From a bacterium (lineage in GTDB: Bacteria > UBP7 > UBA6624), in the NCBI GenBank assembly GCA_014384545.1, contig JACNFQ010000018.1, positions 1 to 20,460 of the forward strand: a stretch of 20,460 nucleotides of DNA, written 5' to 3'. The stretch's first letter is position 1. Every line of letters starts with the position of its first letter. Below are positions 14,320 to 20,460 of the stretch, in pieces. The position numbers and the translations under genes were made by a program. The notes beneath the pieces are model-generated. The model was not told the origin of the DNA. It saw nothing but the letters and a program-made list of their open reading frames with translations, and searched no databases.

Positions 14320-15491
14320 CAAGAAAAGGCGTTCAGCCCTGTAATCTCTCGACCCAAAATCAGGGTGTGAACTTCGTGGGTTCCTTCGTAAGTAATCACA
14401 CTTTCCATATTCATGGAGTGGCGCTGACAATGAAAATCCGCCAAGATTCCTGACCCTCCCAGCATGCTCCGGGCTTCTCGTGCTGCCCGAATACCTAACT
14501 CGCAACAGACACGCTTGGCCATAGAGACTTGCTGGTGTGTCAGAGTGCCTGCCTCTTTCGCTTTCCCCATATGGTAAAGCATACCTTGAGCACCTGTGAT
14601 GTCACACAAAAGCTGCACCAACTTTGCTTGTGTCAGTTGGAAACCCGCAATGGGTCTCCCAAATTGCTCTCGCTCTTTGGTGTATTGGAGAGCTTCTCTA
14701 TAACAATCAATCGCCAGCCCCAATGTGCCCCAAGCGATACCAAATCGGGCTTGGGTCAAACAAGAGAGTGGTGCCCCCAAACCTTGCGCCGTTGGCAAAC
14801 GATTGGCGTCGGGCACTTGCACCTTGTCCATCACCAGTTCGCTGGTAACACTTGCCCGAAGCGAAAGTTTCCCTTCCATTTCGGGGGCGCTAAACCCTTC
14901 CATTCCTTTTTCAAGAACGAATCCCAATACTTCATCCGTCTCACTGTGCTTAGCCCACACCACAGCCAAGTCAGCCAGGGTCCCATTCGTAATCCACATC
15001 TTTCTACCCGAAATCTCCCATCCCTTTTCTGTGGGTTTGGCTGTAGTGGACATACCTCCTGGGTCGCTCCCAGCATCGGGTTCTGTGAGCCCAAAACAAC
15101 CAATTAGCTCGCCCTTTGCCATTTGTGGCAGCCATCGCATCCTTTGCTCTTCACTCCCATACCTAAAAATAGGATACATACAGAGAGCACCCTGAACAGA
15201 AACAAAAGAGCGAATACCCGAATCGCCCGCTTCCAGTTCTTGAAGCATCAGCCCATAAGCGATATCTCCCAAGTCCATCCCCCCGTACTTCTTGGGGAGG
15301 GTGGGACCCAAGAACCCCAAAGAAGCAACTTTGGGAATGATAGAAGTAGGAAACTCCCCTTTAAGGAAAGCGTCAGCAATAATCGGTTCAATCTCCTTTT
15401 GCACAAATGCCCGTGCAGCCTTGCGAACACCCTTCTCGATAGGTGTATACCTCTCCTCAAGGTTTAGGAAATCAGGGAAAGAGGAGTCCAT
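14319..15491 (-). CDS. gcdH: Acyl-CoA dehydrogenase, glutaryl-CoA dehydrogenase type
   Basis: An FAD-dependent acyl-CoA dehydrogenase of 390 residues. The FAD motif is GLTEPDAGSDP (134-144) with MWITNG (165-170). Three regions match glutaryl-CoA dehydrogenase better than the general family: IRSFVSVQGAL (93-103, substrate Arg94), ARFGIAWGTLGLA with QYTKEREQFGRPI, and RHSMNMESVITYEGTHEVHTLILGREITG with catalytic Glu369. The enzyme oxidises and usually decarboxylates glutaryl-CoA to crotonyl-CoA in lysine and tryptophan breakdown. No CoA-transferase or electron-transfer flavoprotein gene is nearby. The ATG at 15491 has no Shine-Dalgarno sequence but a TAGAAT 7 bases upstream; that hexamer includes the RNase D stop. 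It is coupled to thyX. Confidence 0.9.
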   Translation of the reverse strand: MDSSFPDFLNLEERYTPIEKGVRKAARAFVQKEIEPIIADAFLKGEFPTSIIPKVASLGFLGPTLPKKYGGMDLGDIAYGLMLQELEAGDSGIRSFVSVQGALCMYPIFRYGSEEQRMRWLPQMAKGELIGCFGLTEPDAGSDPGGMSTTAKPTEKGWEISGRKMWITNGTLADLAVVWAKHSETDEVLGFVLEKGMEGFSAPEMEGKLSLRASVTSELVMDKVQVPDANRLPTAQGLGAPLSCLTQARFGIAWGTLGLAIDCYREALQYTKEREQFGRPIAGFQLTQAKLVQLLCDITGAQGMLYHMGKAKEAGTLTHQQVSMAKRVCCELGIRAAREARSMLGGSGILADFHCQRHSMNMESVITYEGTHEVHTLILGREITGLNAFS

Positions 15492-15498
15492 ACGGTGG

Positions 15499-15504
15499 AT
15501 TCTA
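15499..15504 (-). promoter_or_regulatory. Leaderless-type -10 element of gcdH
   Basis: On the minus strand TAGAAT ends 7 bases before the gcdH ATG. Its first three bases are the TAG stop of RNase D, so the element would be an internal promoter embedded in a gene end. No clear -35 box. Confidence 0.35.
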
Positions 15505-16674
15505 ATTCCGCAAGGACGCTAAGGCGTTCAGGATCGCTTCCCCAAAGGCCTCTACCCGCCAAGCAGCAACCCCCTCTACTTGTCGAAGTGATTCAAGGGA
15601 ACGAGGTCGGGCTTTAGCAATCGCAACCAACGACCTTCCAGGTAAGGCAGTGGCGACTTGAATGCCTGCCTTTTTGGCAAATCGCTCCCGCGCTTCTCTT
15701 AAGACTTCAGATGCAGCGGGTGGCCCTATGGGTGGCTTGTTCCTCTTTGGGGGGTTGTGGCTGGGGTAATCGGTGGGCACAACCGCAAGCCCCCTCTTTA
15801 GGGCACTTTCAAACCTCTTCTTTTGTTGGGGTTTCATCCTTCGAGGCAGAATATCTAGATTCTGTGGTGGGCCTCCTTTTTTCTGGTGCGTCGCTAGACG
15901 GAACAGAGCATCATTGCCTACCAGACGAAATGTCGCTACATTCCTCCTCTTCCCCCATGCCTCTCTCTCCAACCAAAGCGCTTCAAGTACAGCGAGTTGC
16001 CAAGGGGGAAGTCCCCTTGTTCCCTTAATCCGATGCGCATGCTGGACTGTGGCAGGATTTGGAATCGTCGGTTCTAAGGATTCGTATACTTGAGACTCTT
16101 CTTCAAACCAACTCTCTCTCCCTTTTTCTTTGAGGTCCTCAAACATATCGTCTCTCAAAGCAAGTAGGTCTCTCACATCCCCAGCGGCATAGGTTTCTAG
16201 GGCATCACCTAGGGGGCGTTTGGCCCAGTTGGCGCGCTGGAGTTTCTTCGACTTATTGACCACAATCCCCAATCTATCCTCCAAGAGGGCTCCCAAACTA
16301 AGACGGGGTGCCCCAATCAACTCCCCCAAGATCTTTGTATCTTCCAAAGAGACGGGTGTCTTACCATAAACCTCCTTGATCATCCGCATGTCGTAGTCCG
16401 AACCATGAAAGACCTTCACAATTGCTTGGTCCCACCACAGTTCGCCCAATGGAGGAATCCCCTCCCAAGCAAGGGGGTCTAACAGATAAGGATCGTCCAA
16501 AACAGCGAGTTGCCAAAGGCAGACTTGGGGAGCATAGGCATGGAATCCGTCCGCCTCCATATCAACCGCCACACGACCCTCCTTGGAAGCACGCCTCAGG
16601 AAACTCTCCCATTCTGTTGGCGTTCTTATCCAACGAATCTTTTTTGGAGAGGGAGAGGGCTTAGATGGTGACAT
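15502..16674 (-). CDS. rnd: Ribonuclease D (DEDDy 3'-5' exonuclease with HRDC domains)
   Basis: It trims RNA 3' ends, classically tRNA precursors. The exonuclease domain (about 12-185) has Exo I DME (38-40), Exo II Asp95 in FHGSDYDMRM and Exo III Tyr162/Asp166 in TYAAGDVRDL, which makes it DEDDy. PKRPLGD-like ANWAKRPLGDALE is typical of RNase D. Two HRDC-type helical regions follow, one around PPWQLAVLEALWLEREAWGKRRN and one at the C-terminus (SLESLRQVEGVAAWRVEAFG). The 390 residues match the family. The N-terminus is rich in Ser, Pro and Lys. The ATG at 16674 has only GGAA directly against it; TAGAAT lies 17 bases upstream (16692-16697). Confidence 0.94.
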   Translation of the reverse strand: MSPSKPSPSPKKIRWIRTPTEWESFLRRASKEGRVAVDMEADGFHAYAPQVCLWQLAVLDDPYLLDPLAWEGIPPLGELWWDQAIVKVFHGSDYDMRMIKEVYGKTPVSLEDTKILGELIGAPRLSLGALLEDRLGIVVNKSKKLQRANWAKRPLGDALETYAAGDVRDLLALRDDMFEDLKEKGRESWFEEESQVYESLEPTIPNPATVQHAHRIKGTRGLPPWQLAVLEALWLEREAWGKRRNVATFRLVGNDALFRLATHQKKGGPPQNLDILPRRMKPQQKKRFESALKRGLAVVPTDYPSHNPPKRNKPPIGPPAASEVLREARERFAKKAGIQVATALPGRSLVAIAKARPRSLESLRQVEGVAAWRVEAFGEAILNALASLRN

Positions 16675-16691
16675 TTCCGGGCAGATTCTCT

Positions 16692-16697
16692 ATTCTA
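16692..16697 (-). promoter_or_regulatory. Possible -10 element of the rnd-gcdH-thyX unit
   Basis: The minus strand has TAGAAT ending 17 bases before the RNase D ATG, giving a leader of about 10 bases. It lies in the 62-base divergent gap to the PadR gene, which also holds the TAGAAT of that gene. Confidence 0.35.
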
Positions 16698-16723
16698 CCA
16701 CCACAAAGCACGGATAGTCTAGT

Positions 16724-16729
16724 TAGAAT
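16724..16729 (+). promoter_or_regulatory. Leaderless-type -10 element of the padR-efflux operon
   Basis: TAGAAT ends 7 bases before the ATG at 16737, and no Shine-Dalgarno sequence is present. PadR proteins often repress their own operon, so an operator could overlap this site; the nearby CTAGTTAG is too short to call one. Confidence 0.45.
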
Positions 16730-16736
16730 AATCAAT

Positions 16737-17258
16737 ATGGATTTGGATATGCGCGCTATCGCACTCTTGGGGCTATTGATGGATGGTCCCCAACACGGGT
16801 ATGGATTGCGGAAACTGATGGATGGGGTTCTCTCCCGCATCGTTCCCATCAAAGGAGGAACTCTTTACTACACCCTAAAGTCTCTCCACAAGGAAGGACT
16901 CGTTGCACCGATGGGGGAAGAGCGATCTGGGAGGCGCCCCTCCCGCCTCCTTTATCACATTACTCCCAAAGGAGAAAAGGCATTCCGCCAAAGAGCTTTG
17001 CGTCTCTTCCAGCCCGAGTTTCGCCCTTACTTTCCGATGCACTTACCCCTCTACTTCCACCAGCATATTCCAAAGAAAGACTTGGAGAGAGCTGTTCGAG
17101 CAAGGAAAGAAGGTCTGACCAAATACCTTGATCGCTTCCGACGAGGAGGGGTGGTCAAGGAGACATCAAGACCCCTCTCTTGGTTGGGAAGCCACGCCAA
17201 AAAGATCGTGGGTACAACGATTCGTTGGCTCAGTGAAGTTGAGGAGGACCTCTCTTGA
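16737..17258 (+). CDS. PadR-family transcriptional regulator
   Basis: A 173-residue regulator. Residues 1-80 form the PadR winged helix: MRAIALLGLLMDGPQHGYGLRKLM, then PIKGGTLYYTLKSLHKEGLV with the recognition helix, and the wing GRRPSRLLYHITPKGEKAF, all characteristic of the family. Residues 90-173 form the C-terminal helical (Vir_C-like) effector and dimer domain. The frame opens upstream to 16665, but the family N-terminus and the TAGAAT spacing favour 16737. It is the first gene of an efflux operon and overlaps the next gene as TTGA, so it is most likely the local regulator, responding to a pump substrate. This last point is inference. Confidence 0.9.
   Translation: MDLDMRAIALLGLLMDGPQHGYGLRKLMDGVLSRIVPIKGGTLYYTLKSLHKEGLVAPMGEERSGRRPSRLLYHITPKGEKAFRQRALRLFQPEFRPYFPMHLPLYFHQHIPKKDLERAVRARKEGLTKYLDRFRRGGVVKETSRPLSWLGSHAKKIVGTTIRWLSEVEEDLS
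17241..17247 (+). promoter_or_regulatory. Strong ribosome-binding site of the membrane-fusion gene
   Basis: GAGGAGG lies 7 bases before the TTG at 17255, inside the end of padR. It supports the TTG start and shows that genes within operons here can use a classical site. Confidence 0.6.
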
Positions 17259-18295
17259 AAACCCAATGCTTGCTTCTCTTAGCCCTTTGGGGATGCCAAC
17301 CCTCTCAAACTGAGGAGAGTTCTGAGAGACGATCTCCTATCCAGCCTCTCGTTCAGGGGCAATACGCAGAGACAACGACCCAGAGCCGTAAGGAGAATCT
17401 CTTGGGGCGCATCGAAACTCCAGGGACGGGATCCTTTCTTTGGAAGGGGAGTGGAAACATAACCCAACGGTTCATTGAACCAGGTTTAGTCGTTAGCAAA
17501 GGGGATCTAATGGGGAGGGTAGATTGTGAACTCCCCGAAAGGAATCTCCTTCTTGCTTCTTTGGGTGTTGAAGGTGCTCGACTTGTTTGGGATGCACTCA
17601 ATGACAATCTCTCTCGATTGGAATCTGTAGCCACAGGTGGCAGCATCCCCGAAGAGAGCCTCTACAATGCTCAAAATTCACGAGCACAAGCTGAAGTATC
17701 TTGGGAAAAAGCGAAGACAAATCAAGACATTTCTCAGTTGTCTGTTGAAGACTGCAACGCAATAGCCCCCTTTGACGCCCGGGTTGAAGAGGTCTATGGC
17801 GTTGTAGGTGAAATGGTATCCCCAGGCACCCCCTTTGCCCTGCTCTTGCCTCTGGATGGTCTCCGACTTGAGATTCCTCTACCCCCCTCTCTAGCCCTCG
17901 CTTTACCTTTAGGGATAGAAGGAACGGGGAAAGAAGATGGCTCACTCTGGAAACTAGACCATGTGGGCTCAGTCGTTGACCCCCTCTCGGGCACGCTCAA
18001 CACCTTGTGGCAACCCTTACTACCCTACCCCCCTACGGATGGACTTTGGATGAAACTTGCGTTATCTTGGGGGAAACAAGAAGGGACACTTGTACCCGAC
18101 CACGCCCTGATTGAACGTGATGGTTCTATGGGTGTTTGGATCTTAGTAGATGGTCTCTTGGCGTTTCGAGCCGTAGAGATTATCAATACAACGAGTGGCT
18201 TTAGTCTCGTTCAGGGATTACGCCAAAATGACTACTTCGTTTCTTCTCGCCCCGGCGGACTTAGAGAGGGAATGGAGGTGCGTTTTCAAGAGTGA
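17255..18295 (+). CDS. Lipoprotein periplasmic adaptor (RND membrane-fusion protein)
   Basis: The 346-residue chain links an inner-membrane RND pump to an outer-membrane channel. A short signal (LLLLALWGC) ends in a lipobox with Cys14 as lipid site; Trp at -2 is unusual. The lipoyl-type halves are around 60-90 (GSGNITQRFIEPGLVVSKGDLMGRV) and 160-190 (NAIAPFDARVEEVYGVVGEMVSPGTPFALL, the typical 'AP-DG-V' strand). Between them lies a short helical hairpin (about 93-150). A beta-barrel and a C-terminal membrane-proximal domain follow (VPDHALIERDG, FRAVEIINTT, EGMEVRF). Sequence identity to known adaptors appears low but the domain order is clear. It starts at TTG, overlapping padR by 4 bp, and its stop overlaps the pump gene as GTGA. 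Confidence 0.85.
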   Translation: MKTQCLLLLALWGCQPSQTEESSERRSPIQPLVQGQYAETTTQSRKENLLGRIETPGTGSFLWKGSGNITQRFIEPGLVVSKGDLMGRVDCELPERNLLLASLGVEGARLVWDALNDNLSRLESVATGGSIPEESLYNAQNSRAQAEVSWEKAKTNQDISQLSVEDCNAIAPFDARVEEVYGVVGEMVSPGTPFALLLPLDGLRLEIPLPPSLALALPLGIEGTGKEDGSLWKLDHVGSVVDPLSGTLNTLWQPLLPYPPTDGLWMKLALSWGKQEGTLVPDHALIERDGSMGVWILVDGLLAFRAVEIINTTSGFSLVQGLRQNDYFVSSRPGGLREGMEVRFQE

Positions 18296-20460
18296 GAGCC
18301 CTGACCGACTTTCTGATTGATCGATACCGCATCGTCCTCATTGTCGTCGTAGCCCTGTTAGCAGGAGGGCTTTATGCCTACAGAATCACCCCGGCCTCCC
18401 TTACCCCTGATATTCGTGTCCCCATGGTCTTTGTCCAAACGATGTGGCCAGGAGCGTCTGTCACTTCGGTTGAGAAAGAGATCACTCTCCCTATTGAAAG
18501 AGAGTTAGAGAAGCTCAAGAACCTCAAGACTTTGTCCTCCTTTTCCGGTGCAGGTTGGTCCTTTGTCATGGTGGAGTTTGAGGCAGGGAAAGATACAGAT
18601 GTTGCCCTAAGGGATGTCCGGGACGGAGTTGACGAAGCAAGAGATGACCTACCTCCAGATGCTCTTGCCCCTTCGGTAAGCGAGTTGGCTTTTGACGAAG
18701 TCCCCATCCTTATCCTCTCCCTATCGGGAACGAATCCCTCTTCTTTGAGAGAATCTGCAGAACGAATTCAAGAACGGCTTGAATCGATCGATGGCGTTGC
18801 AGGTGCTGAGATTTTTGGAGCCCCCCAAAGAGATCTCCTCATCGAACCAGACCCCCTCCTCTTGCGTGCCAAGGGGCTTACATTATCCACCCTTTCAGAC
18901 CTCATTGCTGGGGTGGGGCAAGACCTCCCCATTGGTGAGGTTTCTCCGGGCGGAACCGAGACTCAAATTACATTTAGAGGTCGTCCCGAGACGATTGAAG
19001 AGATTGAAAATCTGTACTTGTTGGGACCTGGAGGAGGGTTTCGAGTTGGTGAGATTGCAACGGTTCGGGTCGGTGCTCGCCACACAGCCTCAATCTCACG
19101 ACAAGATGGTCTCCCTGCAGTCTCATTGGTCATTACAAAAGGAACGGGGCACAATACGATTCTTGTGACTGAAACTGTTTTGGGTATCGTCGATGAAGAG
19201 AGAGCGTCGTTGCCTCTTGGGCAATCACTTGCTCTAATCGGTGAACAAGCCACAACGATCAAGGCAAGACTAGGTGGAATGCTCAAGAATCTCGGTTGGG
19301 GGTTTCTCCTAGTAACGATCATTCTGTTCGCTTTTATCGGTTTTAGGAGCGCCCTCCTCATCTCGTTAGGTATTCCCCTTTCGGTGGGCTTTGCACTCAT
19401 CCTCATGAATGCTGGCTCGTTGACATTCAACAATGTCACTCTCTTTGGACTGATTCTCGTATTGGGCATGATCGTGGACGACGATATCATTGTGGTAGAG
19501 AACATCTATAGACATATCGAAAATGGACTCTCCCCAATCAAAGCTGCGCGGAAAGGTATCCACGAAGTTTCTGTCCCGATTCTCACCGCCATTGGCACGA
19601 CGATCTTGGCGTTTTTTCCCCTTACTCGACTCTCTGGAATCATGGGCGAATTCATCAAGTACATCCCTTTCATGGTGATCTTTTGCTTGTTGGGAGCACT
19701 CATTGTAGGACACTTCATCGCCCCTCCCCTCGCCCGTATTTGGCTCAAGAGAAGATCAAGGAAACATACAGAGCAAGCATCTCATTGGCGCGACCGTCAC
19801 GCTGCTCTTCTTCGTCGATGGGGGATGCGCCCGGGTTGGGTATTGGGGGGTGCATTGACAGCCCTAGGGCTATCCCTCTTTGCGATTAGTTTCCTGAAGT
19901 TTGAGTTCTTTCCCTCTGTGCCCGATGCCTCTTTCCGCATCAAGATTGAAGCACCTGTAGGTACCGCTTTGGAGCGAACCAACGAAATCGCCTACCGTGT
20001 AGAAGAAGTCTTGGAGAGGCATCCAGAGTGGATTCGCTTTGTGACCACCAATGTAGGAACTTCGGGTGCCTCAGTCTCCCCTAACGATGTAGGAGGAGGG
20101 GGTCCTTTTTATGCCCGCATTTCTGGAGAGTTCCACGAATCTTTGTGGCTTGAATCTCCTAGAATTCAACGAGAACTTGAGGAAGAACTCGCTTCAGTAC
20201 CTGGGGCGCGTATCCAGTTTGAACCGATCAATATGGGACCACCCGTTGGTCGAGATATTGTGATGCAGATTTCCGGTACAGAGTTCTCTGATCTTATCCT
20301 TGTTTCTGAAGAGGTTGAACACCTCATGAGGGGCTTTCCCTTTCTCCAAAATGTGGACCGAAGCCACGCCTCTTCTAACCCAGAGAAGCGCGTGGTCGTT
20401 GATAGCCACCTAGCTGCCAATCATGCTGTTTCTTCGGGGGGGGCTGCACGAGAAATGCGG
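18292..20460 (+). CDS. RND-family efflux transporter, N-terminal 723 residues, cut by window edge
   Basis: This is an inner-membrane proton-driven exporter of the AcrB/HAE1 type; the full length is usually about 1030 residues. TM1 is near residues 12-30 (RIVLIVVVALLAGGLYAY), followed by RITPASLTPDI and the porter segments VEKEITLPIERELE and VRDGVDEARDDLPPDA. TM2-TM6 cover about 335-485. The proton-relay motif is GMIVDDDIIVVENI with Asp396-Asp397 (AcrB Asp407/408). TM7 is near 520-540 (WVLGGALTALGLSLFAISF), and FEFFPSVPDASFRIKIEAPVGT begins the second porter half. The gene starts at GTG 18292, overlapping the adaptor stop as GTGA. With adaptor and PadR it forms a regulated efflux operon; no outer-membrane channel is seen within the window. 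The frame is open to the last base. Confidence 0.92.
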   Translation, partial: MRALTDFLIDRYRIVLIVVVALLAGGLYAYRITPASLTPDIRVPMVFVQTMWPGASVTSVEKEITLPIERELEKLKNLKTLSSFSGAGWSFVMVEFEAGKDTDVALRDVRDGVDEARDDLPPDALAPSVSELAFDEVPILILSLSGTNPSSLRESAERIQERLESIDGVAGAEIFGAPQRDLLIEPDPLLLRAKGLTLSTLSDLIAGVGQDLPIGEVSPGGTETQITFRGRPETIEEIENLYLLGPGGGFRVGEIATVRVGARHTASISRQDGLPAVSLVITKGTGHNTILVTETVLGIVDEERASLPLGQSLALIGEQATTIKARLGGMLKNLGWGFLLVTIILFAFIGFRSALLISLGIPLSVGFALILMNAGSLTFNNVTLFGLILVLGMIVDDDIIVVENIYRHIENGLSPIKAARKGIHEVSVPILTAIGTTILAFFPLTRLSGIMGEFIKYIPFMVIFCLLGALIVGHFIAPPLARIWLKRRSRKHTEQASHWRDRHAALLRRWGMRPGWVLGGALTALGLSLFAISFLKFEFFPSVPDASFRIKIEAPVGTALERTNEIAYRVEEVLERHPEWIRFVTTNVGTSGASVSPNDVGGGGPFYARISGEFHESLWLESPRIQRELEEELASVPGARIQFEPINMGPPVGRDIVMQISGTEFSDLILVSEEVEHLMRGFPFLQNVDRSHASSNPEKRVVVDSHLAANHAVSSGGAAREMR

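Noticed and set aside
13615-14505. Longer thyX reading frame starting at 14505
   Set aside because: The extra 62 residues lie inside gcdH and look unlike any ThyX N-terminus; the ATG at 14319 with the TGATG overlap fits better.
15711-16093. Plus-strand frames of about 105 residues inside RNase D
   Set aside because: Shadows of the RNase D coding strand; the RNase D frame carries complete DEDDy motifs.
16665-16736. N-terminal extension of PadR from 16665
   Set aside because: It would overlap the RNase D start and adds residues not found in PadR proteins; no start signal precedes it.
18378-19748. Several 80-180 residue minus-strand frames opposite the RND gene
   Set aside because: They mirror the RND codons, have low-complexity Ser/Arg/Asn composition and no start signals.
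1-20460. CRISPR array, tRNA/rRNA genes, insertion sequences, prophage or defence genes
   Set aside because: No direct-repeat array, no tRNA- or rRNA-like segments and no transposase, integrase or nuclease-type defence proteins were found in any frame.

Overview
The window is about 20 kb of densely packed bacterial chromosome with roughly balanced base composition. A shikimate pathway of bacterial type, a PadR regulator, and an RND pump with a lipoprotein adaptor point to a bacterium with two membranes. The SK-DHQS (AroK-AroB) fusion, a glutaryl-CoA dehydrogenase, ThyX, a secreted subtilase and an M61 peptidase would fit a delta-type lineage (Myxococcota-like or relatives), but this placement is weak inference. 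No RNA genes, insertion sequences, CRISPR arrays, integrases or long repeats were seen. The window reads as core chromosome, not an island. No stretch over 300 bases lacks a gene; the largest gap is 87 bases.

Layout. (1) 1-656 (-): N-terminal part of a secreted subtilisin-like protease, running off the left edge. It is divergent from 714-1250 (+), a small unknown membrane protein. (2) 1212-8259 (-): a seven-gene operon transcribed purF, pabA/trpG, aroA, aroE, aroC, aroKB, aroQ. The aro part encodes every step from DAHP to chorismate; only DAHP synthase is absent. (3) 8310-9527 (+): an M20 metallopeptidase, tail-to-tail with a small LicD/fukutin-like nucleotidyltransferase at 9524-10006 (-). 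(4) 10073-12718 (+): an 881-residue exported M61 peptidase fused to a PDZ-like segment and two thioredoxin-like domains, each with WCGWC. (5) 12715-16674 (-): RNase D, glutaryl-CoA dehydrogenase, ThyX and an EamA transporter. (6) 16737-20460 (+): a PadR regulator, a lipoprotein membrane-fusion protein and an RND transporter cut by the right edge.

Two organisational themes run through the window. Neighbouring genes interlock: start and stop codons overlap as ATGA, GTGA, TTGA or TGATG at eight junctions, and two convergent pairs share a 4-bp stop overlap (TTAG/CTAA). Second, several genes at the head of transcription units have no usable Shine-Dalgarno sequence. They carry a TAGRAT or TAGATT hexamer 6-7 bases before an ATG or GTG start, which is the geometry expected for leaderless transcripts.

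The most unusual protein is the M61-PDZ-Trx-Trx fusion. The rest is recognisable metabolism and transport, with local oddities such as an Asp in place of the triad Glu in PabA/TrpG and altered substrate-site motifs in AroA and AroE.
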